This document shows positions 7,916 through 15,674 of a stretch of 64,000 bases of DNA, one piece after another. Made by a program: the position numbers and the translations under genes. The notes under the pieces were generated by a model. That model ran no database searches and was not told the origin of the DNA. It worked only from the letters and a program-made list of their open reading frames with translations. Origin of the DNA: Chryseobacterium viscerum (lineage in GTDB: Bacteria > Bacteroidota > Bacteroidia > Flavobacteriales > Weeksellaceae); NCBI RefSeq assembly GCF_025949665.1, contig NZ_JAPDFT010000004.1, forward strand, positions 1 through 64,000, written 5' to 3'. Each line of letters opens with the position of its first letter. The stretch's first letter is position 1.

Positions 7916-10414
7916 TTATTTTTTATTAAATAATACCTGTACTTTATTTCTGATCCTTATCAACAATGGCTCTTTATAATTTTTATCCTCATCAAAATAT
8001 CCGTAACCATAGCCATATCCGTAGCCATAACCGTAACCGTAGCCTTGTTTTGTATTATAATCATTATAAACAAGCCCCAAGTTATCTATCTCATCATTAT
8101 GATATTTATCCGTAATCATTTTCAGCATGTACTTTTCTGTGTATTCATGACGCACAACATAAATATTGGCATCAGAATGCTTCATCAGCTCATATGAATC
8201 TGCCACTAATCCTACCGGTGGTGAATCTATAATAATGAAATCATATTTTTCTTTCAGTTCTTCTATAAATTTGATATTTCTCTGGCTCATTAAAAGCTCA
8301 GAAGGGTTTGGCGGTATAGGACCAGAAGTGGCAACATCCAGATTTGGGATTTTTGTTTTGTTGACAATCTGATCAATTCCTACTTCCCCTGTCAGATAAT
8401 TTGAAATACCATATTTATTATCAATCTTGAAGTCTCCGAAGATTTTTGGTTTTCTAAGGTCCATTCCCAATAAGATTGTTTTTTTATCACCCAATCCAAT
8501 TACAGATGCCAGATTAATGGAAATATAGGTCTTCCCTTCTCCTCCGATGGATGATGTGATTAATATGACTTTACCTTTCTGATCTTCATTATCCATCAAA
8601 AATCTCATATTAGCCCTTATCCCTCTGAAAGCTTCTGATACGGATGATTTTGGCTGCTCCAGAACAGTAAGCATGTTTTCATTGTTGTTATTTCCGATAA
8701 CTCCAAGAAGCGGAATTTTTGTAGCACTTAAAAGTTCTTTGATATTTCTGATCTTGTTGTCAAACACTTCACCAATCAGGATAAATAATAATGGAAGCAG
8801 CAACATTCCTGAAATAATAGCTGTTTTTGCCAGTTTAACATTAGGTCCAATTGGTCTTTGTCCTAAATTTTTAGCCGGGTCAATGACTGTTATATCGGAT
8901 TGATTGGTAGCCATTCTCATCTTCGTATCACTCTGTCTTCCCAAAAGGCTGTTATAAGTAGCTTCAATCATATTATAACCTCTTTCTGCATCCAGATATC
9001 TTCTTTCTTTTTCAGGATAAGTTGCTAAATCAGAATTGGCGCCAGCCATTTCACGATCTATTTTATTGATTTCTTCATAATATCTGTTATAATAGTTTCT
9101 CAAACTATTGGATGACCCCATTCTTGCTTCATCAATAAGCCTGTTGATTTCTCTCATAGGCTCTGATGACGGTTTATAAATAGTAGCCATTTCTGCTTTT
9201 TTGGTATATAAAGCTCTAAGTTCAGAAACCGTTGCCGTGAAAACACCATCTTCAAAACCAGCTGCATTTGTTCCGATCATTTTATCAAAATTCTGAGACT
9301 GAAGGGTGTTCTTGATATTGTTCAGAGAACTGATTTTGCTTATGATATCGGCTTTTTTAGCTTCAAGTTCTTTTATTTTTTCAAGAGATTTTTCATCTCT
9401 GTCTTTAATGTTATAAAGTTTTTCAGAAGTCTTTAAATAATTAAGCACATTTGCGCTTGAATCAAGTTTTTTGCGGATGTTTGTAAGGTTGTCTTTTAAG
9501 AAAATATCTGTATTCTTATTAACGATATTTTTATCAGCAAGTCTCTTTTTCTGTAGTTCTGCAACGGATTTGTTCAGAAAGTTAACTGTACTATTAAGGT
9601 TGTAGCCTTTTTTAGTAATGATCATAATAGACCTGATTTCTTTATCAAAGTCTACGCCTGTGGTGGAAACAATTTCATCTACACTCTGGTTTACAGAGTT
9701 TAAATTAATAATAATATTGTCCAGCTTAATTTTGGTAGCAACAGGATTTTGAAGCAGTCTGAATCTCAGGTTAGGAGAAGTATACCACTCATTAATTTTG
9801 ATGGTTTTATCTGCCGGTCTGCTATAATGGTTAATATCCTGGAACCCTTCTACTTCATAGTTATATAAATTTGTAGACTCTCCTTCTTCAGGCAAAATCA
9901 CCTGATAAGTACCATTTCCTTTCGGTATCAGCGTAATAGGATAATTGATCTGCTGAAGATGACTTTTATCAATCTGAAGGAAAACGGGTGAATCATCTTT
10001 GTCCAGGTAAGTAGATTTTATAAGCCCTTTAGTAGAATAGTTCACAAAAAGATCTAATTCTTTCACCAAAAATTCATTGTGAGATCTGGATAGAAGCATT
10101 TTCTTCAAATAAAGCCCATCCTGATTTCCAGTATCTCCCCAAATGAAGTTGATAGATTGGTTAGACTGTGTTGGCAAAAATTCTGAACCTTTACTGGAGG
10201 TACTTAATGATAAGTCTGATGCATAAATATTTTGTGCATAATATTTACTGTATACCCACGCCATGGCATATCCAATGATAAACATCAATACAAACCAGTA
10301 CCAGTTTTTAAGAATCCTTCTTAAAAAGTGTTCTAGATCAAATAACGCAAATGTCCCGGATTTATCTTTCTGAGAATTATTCTTCTCTGCAGTGTTTACT
10401 CTTTCTGGAATCAT
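7916..10414 (-). CDS. Wzc-like polysaccharide co-polymerase and BY-kinase
   Basis: This inner-membrane protein controls chain length and export of capsule or exopolysaccharide. The 832-residue order is N-terminal Wzz domain with a membrane segment (about 35-54), a long periplasmic coiled-coil region (about 250-480), a second membrane segment (about 527-547), then a cytoplasmic BY-kinase domain with Walker A GGEGKT (about 619-624), Walker A' LLGMDLRKP and Walker B FIIIDSPPVG. The C-terminus carries eight consecutive Gly-Tyr pairs (about 790-805), the tyrosine cluster that such kinases autophosphorylate. It starts 2 bases after the Wza-like gene stops, showing translational coupling. The codons of the GY run vary, so it is not a simple slippage repeat. 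Confidence 0.93.
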   Translation of the reverse strand: MIPERVNTAEKNNSQKDKSGTFALFDLEHFLRRILKNWYWFVLMFIIGYAMAWVYSKYYAQNIYASDLSLSTSSKGSEFLPTQSNQSINFIWGDTGNQDGLYLKKMLLSRSHNEFLVKELDLFVNYSTKGLIKSTYLDKDDSPVFLQIDKSHLQQINYPITLIPKGNGTYQVILPEEGESTNLYNYEVEGFQDINHYSRPADKTIKINEWYTSPNLRFRLLQNPVATKIKLDNIIINLNSVNQSVDEIVSTTGVDFDKEIRSIMIITKKGYNLNSTVNFLNKSVAELQKKRLADKNIVNKNTDIFLKDNLTNIRKKLDSSANVLNYLKTSEKLYNIKDRDEKSLEKIKELEAKKADIISKISSLNNIKNTLQSQNFDKMIGTNAAGFEDGVFTATVSELRALYTKKAEMATIYKPSSEPMREINRLIDEARMGSSNSLRNYYNRYYEEINKIDREMAGANSDLATYPEKERRYLDAERGYNMIEATYNSLLGRQSDTKMRMATNQSDITVIDPAKNLGQRPIGPNVKLAKTAIISGMLLLPLLFILIGEVFDNKIRNIKELLSATKIPLLGVIGNNNNENMLTVLEQPKSSVSEAFRGIRANMRFLMDNEDQKGKVILITSSIGGEGKTYISINLASVIGLGDKKTILLGMDLRKPKIFGDFKIDNKYGISNYLTGEVGIDQIVNKTKIPNLDVATSGPIPPNPSELLMSQRNIKFIEELKEKYDFIIIDSPPVGLVADSYELMKHSDANIYVVRHEYTEKYMLKMITDKYHNDEIDNLGLVYNDYNTKQGYGYGYGYGYGYGYGYFDEDKNYKEPLLIRIRNKVQVLFNKK

Positions 10415-10416
10415 GG

Positions 10417-11301
10417 CTAAAGATTTTTAAGGAGTAAATAAATAGATAATGCAGTAGTAATTACAGAAACTCCTGTAGTTAAAGTCTGGATAGGGTCTTT
10501 TCCGAATCCATTTAAGCTTTTCGCTCTTGTATTCAGATAGATTTCATCTCCATTCTGCACATAATAATACGGAGAGTTCATAAGGTCTTCACGGGTAAGA
10601 TCTATTTTGGCAATTTTGATTCCTTCCGGAAGTTTTCTGTGGATAACGACTTCTCTTTTATCAATAGTTCTGTTCAACCCACCATTAATAGCCAGTGCCT
10701 CAGTAATGGTAAGAGTATTTTTGTGGACTACTTTCTCGCCAGAAAGTCCTGTAGTTTCCACGTCACCAAGAATATAATAGGTAATACCGTCTGTATTCAG
10801 TCTTACTTCAGATTTACCTTCCTGGAAATTTTCATTTACTTTATCCTGAATTTCTTTTGTAATATCGTCTAAAGTTCTCCCTTCAGCTTTTACATATCCG
10901 ATCCCGAACACATTGATATCACCATTGGAATCAACCTTCAGTCCGTTAAAATAAAAATTCATATTTCCGCCTCTGCCTCCTCCGGCATTAGCGCTAACCA
11001 CACCTCCTATACTACCACCTCCTGATATTGCAGAACTAGTTACCCCTCCGCCGGCAACTCCGCCTGAAGTATTGTAAGAGGAATAAAACTGTGCTGCATC
11101 ACCTTTGGGAGTGGTCACAATATTAAGATTGAGGATGTCATTTTTGGTAATCCTGTACACGGGAATATTGTATGGGATAAGACCTTCTTCGTTAATGACA
11201 AGGCTTTCGCTTGGCTGCAAGTACCTCACATCCTTTGTTGTGATACATGAGGTAACTAAAAAAGGGAATATTAAAAATAAATATTTAAAATTCTTCATCA
11301 T
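10417..11301 (-). CDS. Wza-like polysaccharide export lipoprotein
   Basis: The protein is the outer-membrane channel component of Wzx/Wzy-type polysaccharide export. The 294 residues start with a lipoprotein signal, FLVTSC (lipidated Cys19), followed by a Poly_export domain (about 50-180) and a SLBB domain (about 180-240, TYYILGDVETTGLSGEK). A Gly/Ser-rich loop (about 75-115, many GG pairs) interrupts the export domain, which is common in Bacteroidota versions. A C-terminal hydrophobic stretch (about 270-290) may span the outer membrane as in Wza. Either of two adjacent Met codons (11301 or 11298) could start translation. It is directly upstream of the wzc-like gene. Confidence 0.9.
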   Translation of the reverse strand: MMKNFKYLFLIFPFLVTSCITTKDVRYLQPSESLVINEEGLIPYNIPVYRITKNDILNLNIVTTPKGDAAQFYSSYNTSGGVAGGGVTSSAISGGGSIGGVVSANAGGGRGGNMNFYFNGLKVDSNGDINVFGIGYVKAEGRTLDDITKEIQDKVNENFQEGKSEVRLNTDGITYYILGDVETTGLSGEKVVHKNTLTITEALAINGGLNRTIDKREVVIHRKLPEGIKIAKIDLTREDLMNSPYYYVQNGDEIYLNTRAKSLNGFGKDPIQTLTTGVSVITTALSIYLLLKNL

Positions 11302-11317
11302 ATTTGAATATTGTTTA

Positions 11318-11325
11318 CAAAAGTA
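11318..11325 (-). promoter_or_regulatory. Candidate -7 box for the wza-wzc pair
   Basis: TACTTTTG on the minus strand fits TAnnTTTG and ends 17 bases upstream of the Wza-like start at 11301. A -33 element, if present, lies inside the end of the WecA-like gene; none is obvious. Confidence 0.45.
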
Positions 11326-11336
11326 ATATTTAATTG

Positions 11337-12455
11337 TTAATTTTTGTTATTTCTTAATCGATATAGCAAATCTGGCAGATAAGCTCCGAAAAAGCCCAGT
11401 GAAATAATCACCAATAATAACAGATTGACATCAATATGTCTTAAATAATAAGCAACTCCCACAATCATCAAGTAGTAAAGAATGATATAAAAAGTGGATC
11501 TTCTGTGGGTAAGATTTAGCTTCAACAGCTTATGGTGAATGTGGTTTTTATCAGCGTCAAAGGGTGATTTCTTATTGTAAAGCCTTATAAATATTACATT
11601 TAAAGTATCTACAATCGGAAGAATCAGGATTGCTACAGCTACTACAGGAGCAGACTGAAGGTGATACCTTGGCACATCTACCAGGTTTTTATCAATAAAA
11701 ATATCTATGAAACAAATGGAGGTAAAAGCCAGTAAAAAGCCAAGCAGCATGGATCCGGTATCTCCCATAAATATTTTATGGGTACGATAGTTGGACAGGT
11801 TATAATACAGGAAAGCCAATACAGTCCCAATAATAACAACAGACAATACTACCAGGGGATAATTATATTCTCCCAACCGGTAATAGCTTATTCCAAATAA
11901 AGCACTGCAGATTACAGAATAACCGCCCGCCAACCCGTCAATCCCATCGATCAGGTTGAAAGCATTGATCAGAATAATAAAGGTAATAATACTGAATATT
12001 ACACTTACAAAATACTCCAGTTCATAGACTCCAAATATTCCAAATAGGCTTCTTATTCTAATATCTGAACCAATAACCACCAGTGAAGACACTACAATTT
12101 GTGCAACAAGTTTCTTATAAGCTCTCATCACAACAATATCATCCATTACCCCTACATAAAGCAGGATAATCAATGAAGCAAATAAAAATTTGTAGAGGTC
12201 AAACAGCTCATAGGCAAAAATAGAAGCACAGATTCCAATTGAATAGAAAATGGCAATCCCTCCAAGGTTAGGAATTTCTCTAAGATGCGAACTTCTTATC
12301 CCAGGCTCATCCATCAGGTTCTTCCTTCTTGAGATCTTGACGATAGTAGGAATAGAGAAAAAGGTAATTAAAAAAGCGAATACGAAACCAAGTCCTATTT
12401 TTACATAGAAAATAGGTATTCCCGATCCGCTTAAGAACAATTCAAAATTTTTCAT
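11337..12455 (-). CDS. WecA/MraY-family undecaprenyl-phosphate sugar-1-phosphate transferase
   Basis: The enzyme starts a polysaccharide repeat unit by moving a sugar-1-phosphate, probably GlcNAc or a related sugar, from UDP onto undecaprenyl phosphate in the inner membrane. The 372-residue protein has about ten or eleven membrane segments and the family's cytoplasmic motifs: VGVMDDIVVMR (DD pair, about 100), NAFNLIDGIDGLAGG (about 163-177), GDTGSMLLGF (about 231-240) and KNHIHHKLL (His-rich loop, about 301-309). The precise sugar cannot be read. It lies 35 bases ahead of the Wza-like gene and after a family 2 glycosyltransferase. Confidence 0.9.
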   Translation of the reverse strand: MKNFELFLSGSGIPIFYVKIGLGFVFAFLITFFSIPTIVKISRRKNLMDEPGIRSSHLREIPNLGGIAIFYSIGICASIFAYELFDLYKFLFASLIILLYVGVMDDIVVMRAYKKLVAQIVVSSLVVIGSDIRIRSLFGIFGVYELEYFVSVIFSIITFIILINAFNLIDGIDGLAGGYSVICSALFGISYYRLGEYNYPLVVLSVVIIGTVLAFLYYNLSNYRTHKIFMGDTGSMLLGFLLAFTSICFIDIFIDKNLVDVPRYHLQSAPVVAVAILILPIVDTLNVIFIRLYNKKSPFDADKNHIHHKLLKLNLTHRRSTFYIILYYLMIVGVAYYLRHIDVNLLLLVIISLGFFGAYLPDLLYRLRNNKN

Positions 12456-12569
12456 TCTTTCTTATTCAGCACTTGCATCTCTCAATAAAAACTCATAATG
12501 TAGAACTTATAAAGAACTTCATCATCACTTTTCTATTGCTCGAAACAATAGCACGTACATTTGTGTTTA

Positions 12570-13571
12570 TTAAATCAACTTTCTTATCAATCTTTTCTGT
12601 CCTCCAAAAAACAACAGATAAAAAATTTTTTTCTTCAAAGGCAAAGATAAAAGATAATTCTTACCAAAACGACTATACTTCAATATATCTTGAATTTTTA
12701 TTTGTCTTTCCTTCATAAAAAGAACCAACTGATCAGACATACTATAAAATATTTCTTCTTTTTTCACAAAGGCCAGATAGGCCAGAAATGAGTAAACTCC
12801 TTCAAAAATCTGGAAGTTTTTTAACTCCTCTTTTTTATGAGAATATTGAGATTCATTAAATATGTTTTCCACATCAGCTACTGCTTTCAGCATATCAAGC
12901 CCTTTTTCCGTATGGGTTTTCGTAATAGAATCAGTACGTTCAAGATACTGATAATGGAATTTTTGGGTCTGAGCAATGGTATCACATTCCAGTAAAAGTT
13001 GTGGGATCAACTGAATATCTTCAAAATGAACTCCTTTTTTAAATCTTCTTTGATGAAAAAGTTCTTTTTTGAACAGTTTATTGCATGCAAAATAGCTGAT
13101 ATCCGAGAACACTGAAAAATTATTTTCAAGGACTATTTTCTCGGGCATATTGGGAAGCTGAGTCAGTTTTTGGGAAACCTTCCCGGTTTCGTCAACTTTC
13201 TGAATATTGCAGATCACCATTTTTGCCTGATGCTTTTCTGCTAAAAGAAGCATTTCTTCAAACATTGTTTCGGAAACATAGTCATCACTGTCTACAAAAC
13301 CTATATAATCTCCGGCAGCTCTGTCAAGCCCAAAATTACGGGCATCACTTAAACCTCCGTTTTCTTTGGTAAAAGCTTTTATTTTTTCCGGATATCTTTG
13401 TGCATACCCTTCAATGATTTTTTCAGAATTATCTTTACTCCCATCATTTATTACGAGAATCTCAATATTAGAAAAACTCTGGTTTACAAGGGAATCAAGG
13501 CATTTTGTCAGATAATTTTCGACATTATAAACAGGAACAATAATGGATATTTTTGAGGGAACATTTGTCAT
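12570..13571 (-). CDS. Glycosyltransferase family 2
   Basis: A 333-residue cytoplasmic GT-A enzyme that probably adds a sugar to the lipid-linked intermediate made by the adjacent WecA-like transferase. The N-terminus ISIIVPVYNVENYLTKCLDS is the GT2 signature, with INDGSKDNS (about 40-48) and the metal-binding DSDD (about 93-96, FVDSDDY). The C-terminal part is family-variable and predicts helices. It begins 3 bases after the arginase-fold gene, so those two are likely co-transcribed; 114 bases separate it from the WecA-like gene, and that gap contains only a 6-base-stem hairpin (12533-12551) without a T run. Confidence 0.9.
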   Translation of the reverse strand: MTNVPSKISIIVPVYNVENYLTKCLDSLVNQSFSNIEILVINDGSKDNSEKIIEGYAQRYPEKIKAFTKENGGLSDARNFGLDRAAGDYIGFVDSDDYVSETMFEEMLLLAEKHQAKMVICNIQKVDETGKVSQKLTQLPNMPEKIVLENNFSVFSDISYFACNKLFKKELFHQRRFKKGVHFEDIQLIPQLLLECDTIAQTQKFHYQYLERTDSITKTHTEKGLDMLKAVADVENIFNESQYSHKKEELKNFQIFEGVYSFLAYLAFVKKEEIFYSMSDQLVLFMKERQIKIQDILKYSRFGKNYLLSLPLKKKIFYLLFFGGQKRLIRKLI

Positions 13572-13574
13572 ACA

Positions 13575-14645
13575 TTAAATTTTCGTCAGTCTTGCATTCA
13601 GCCATCCTTTTTTGGCTTCATCAAAATCCTTTCTAGAACACGGAATGCAATTGTCTATATTTTCATCATCACCAAAATACCACAAATTACTGAAAGTATC
13701 ACGCTTGAATGCATATTGTCTGTCATCTATCAAAACATAGAACAGCTCATAATGTCTTTCCTTTGGGTGGGAATGCTGGATATTGATTCCTTCGATCAGA
13801 TACCATAACATTTGTGCTAAAAGCTGGTGGTTCAACTGGTTTTCTGAATAAATATTATAATTAAAAATTCCTACAGATTTCAGATTTTCACTCAATCCGA
13901 TTTCTTTCATGTAGGCACAAATCTCTCTTCTGTTTAATCCATTTACCTGTGGATTCATGGAAAAAGGTTCGCTGAAACTTTCCACAGCATCACAATTTAC
14001 GGTCACCAGATCTGCTTTTCTGAAGAAAGGTTCTGTTTTTTCTGTAGAATTCATCATTTCAGCAAGGCGGATAATATCAAACTCAACTTCTTTGATTAAT
14101 CTCACTGAATCCATTTCATTCAAATGCTTCTGGTAACCTAAATGATGGTAATTTTTAATAGAGAAATTCTTGGCTCCGAAAATTTTACCCAAGAAAGTAT
14201 GTTCATTGATTGTTTCACCCTGTTGAAGTGAGATAATATTACTGATCTGCGTATAATTGATATTTTTCTGATGAAAATTCAAAGCAGAAAATAATGAGAA
14301 AGCAAAATCATTGGATCCGCCCACAATTACCGGAATTGCTCTTTTGTAATGACATGCCGACAGGACTTCCTGCAAAATATAATGGGTATCCTGAACAGAC
14401 TTCCCAGACACAAGGTCTCCAAGATCCACAACCGGAATTTCAAAATCCATCTGAGAAAGTTTATAAAACTCGTTCCTCACCGCTGTAAAATCCTGTACTT
14501 CTGCATCTCCGCCCACTCCTCTGTAATCCGACACAAACAAAAGAACAATACTGTCTTCTTTGATATCTTTTGTAATCCGATTTCCTATCTGCCAGCTTTC
14601 TGTTTTGAAATTTCTTGGTGAAATGATAAAGTCTTCGAAATCCAT
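13575..14645 (-). CDS. Arginase/formimidoylglutamase-fold protein with degenerate metal site
   Basis: The length (356 residues) and pattern match the ureohydrolase family known from flavobacteria as formimidoylglutamase-like. The metal ligands are largely missing. The GGDHS motif reads GGSND (109-113), the DAHxD segment reads ISNIISL, and the third motif keeps only VNCDAVES. Arginase chemistry is therefore unlikely; a binding or scaffold role is more plausible, but none is known to me. An early GVGGDAEV stretch (43-50) is a separate Gly-rich loop. It is the first gene of the minus-strand group that continues with a glycosyltransferase and polysaccharide genes. Confidence 0.75.
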   Translation of the reverse strand: MDFEDFIISPRNFKTESWQIGNRITKDIKEDSIVLLFVSDYRGVGGDAEVQDFTAVRNEFYKLSQMDFEIPVVDLGDLVSGKSVQDTHYILQEVLSACHYKRAIPVIVGGSNDFAFSLFSALNFHQKNINYTQISNIISLQQGETINEHTFLGKIFGAKNFSIKNYHHLGYQKHLNEMDSVRLIKEVEFDIIRLAEMMNSTEKTEPFFRKADLVTVNCDAVESFSEPFSMNPQVNGLNRREICAYMKEIGLSENLKSVGIFNYNIYSENQLNHQLLAQMLWYLIEGINIQHSHPKERHYELFYVLIDDRQYAFKRDTFSNLWYFGDDENIDNCIPCSRKDFDEAKKGWLNARLTKI

Positions 14646-14779
14646 ATTTTAATTTGAAATGTAATAATTGATTAATTGCTTGATGTAACAAACATACAAA
14701 AAACATAGGAACTGAGTAAAGCGTGGATAATTTTGTTCATAAAAAAACCTTCAATAATCATAAACGGTTTTACCCAGCA

Positions 14780-14808
14780 CCTTGTCAAAGTTTAAAACCT
14801 TGATAAGG
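14780..14808. repeat. 29-base near-palindrome
   Basis: CCTTGTCAAAG and CCTTGATAAGG face each other across a 7-base centre (TTTAAAA), pairing at all but a few positions, with G-T pairs at the mismatches. It sits between the arginase-fold gene and the next terminator and is not followed by a T run, so it looks like a short palindromic intergenic element rather than a terminator. Confidence 0.6.
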
Positions 14809-14859
14809 GAGCTCAGGTTTTATTTCAATTTTTATATTTTTAGAAGCTTTATAAAACAA

Positions 14860-14888
14860 ATCCGTCTCACATAGTATATGAGACGGAT
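14860..14888 (-). terminator. Terminator of the six-cysteine protein gene
   Basis: A perfect 10-base stem (ATCCGTCTCA / TGAGACGGAT) with a 9-base loop is followed on the minus strand by TTTGTTTTAT. It ends transcription from 14917-15291. Confidence 0.9.
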
Positions 14889-14916
14889 ATTTTATTCTAA
14901 TTTGTGCACTAGCTCA

Positions 14917-15291
14917 TTAGCACTTTCCAAATGACTGACTGATAATTGTTATTCCAGCAATAATAATGTTAACTCTGATTCCTGTTGGAATTCCCCAGGT
15001 AGTACAGATAGATAAACAAGCCTGACCAGCCGTTCCATTAGGAATACTTAATGGGATACTGAAACAGTATTTCCCAAAACCTAAAGGTAAGTTGATACAA
15101 ACTTTGTTGTTCTCAACAGTAATTGATATACACTCTGCTGTTACGAGAAGATAACCTGCGCTGGCGTTGGCAAGGCTTAAGTCTAAGTCTGCCCCTGATG
15201 AACGACGATTTGCCTGACTGTCTTCGTGTGATCTTTTTGCCGCTTCTAATGCGTGCGAGATAGCTTCTTTGCTAAAATTAAATTCTGACAT
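14917..15291 (-). CDS. Small six-cysteine protein of unknown function
   Basis: I do not recognise this 124-residue protein. It has no signal peptide. The first 35 residues are charged and helical (AISHALEAAKRSHEDSQANR), like a leader or coiled segment; the remainder is hydrophobic beta-rich sequence with cysteines at 54, 65, 76, 92, 96 and 124 and several Gly-Pro turns. The regular spacing of Cys54, Cys65 and Cys76 (11 residues each) suggests a repeated beta unit or a metal or disulfide site. It stands alone, with a strong terminator and about 380 non-coding bases upstream. A peptide-toxin or modified-peptide precursor is possible, but no maturation gene is adjacent. Confidence 0.75.
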   Translation of the reverse strand: MSEFNFSKEAISHALEAAKRSHEDSQANRRSSGADLDLSLANASAGYLLVTAECISITVENNKVCINLPLGFGKYCFSIPLSIPNGTAGQACLSICTTWGIPTGIRVNIIIAGITIISQSFGKC

Positions 15292-15623
15292 GATTTTATA
15301 GTTTTGTTTTTTCTTACTCGTTTGGCTTTTCAGAATCCGCCTCGTTTTTAAAGTGGTTTCTGAACTCCACTGTCTGTAATATTACGATGTAAATCTATAG
15401 AATTAAAATACTGAATATCACAGTCTTAGTACTGAATTTTCCATTTGCGTATTTATACTTAGAGCTAAGTAACAAGCGTGTGTAAAGATTAATTCTCTAC
15501 TTTGAGATATTTATTTAATAATTATCATTCTTTAATTTTTATATTTTTTGAAATGATTCTCAATGAAAAAGCACAAGTTAAAAACTCATGCTATCACTTA
15601 ATACCAGACTTAATAAAAGCAAA
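15292..15623. other. Long intergenic region upstream of the six-cysteine gene
   Basis: About 330 bases lie between the orphan gene and the topA terminator. I see no gene, tRNA or clear TAnnTTTG box on the minus strand. The AT-rich sequence contains TACTTTGAG near 15498, which faces the wrong way for the orphan gene. The region may hold its promoter and control sites. Confidence 0.4.
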
Positions 15624-15649
15624 AAAGCACAGAACAAAATCTGTGCTTT
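15624..15649 (-). terminator. topA terminator
   Basis: A perfect 10-base stem (AAAGCACAGA / TCTGTGCTTT) with a 6-base loop is followed on the minus strand by a TTTTTGCTTTTATT tract. Confidence 0.9.
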
Positions 15650-15674
15650 CTTATCTTATTAAATTAAAGACTAT

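Noticed and set aside
12533..12551. Hairpin between the GT2 and WecA-like genes as a terminator
   Set aside because: The stem is only 6 bases and is not followed by a T run on the minus strand.
14461..14706. Minus-strand frame overlapping the arginase-fold gene start
   Set aside because: It overlaps in another frame, has no domain, and its codon use is unlike the neighbours. The arginase-fold frame is complete.
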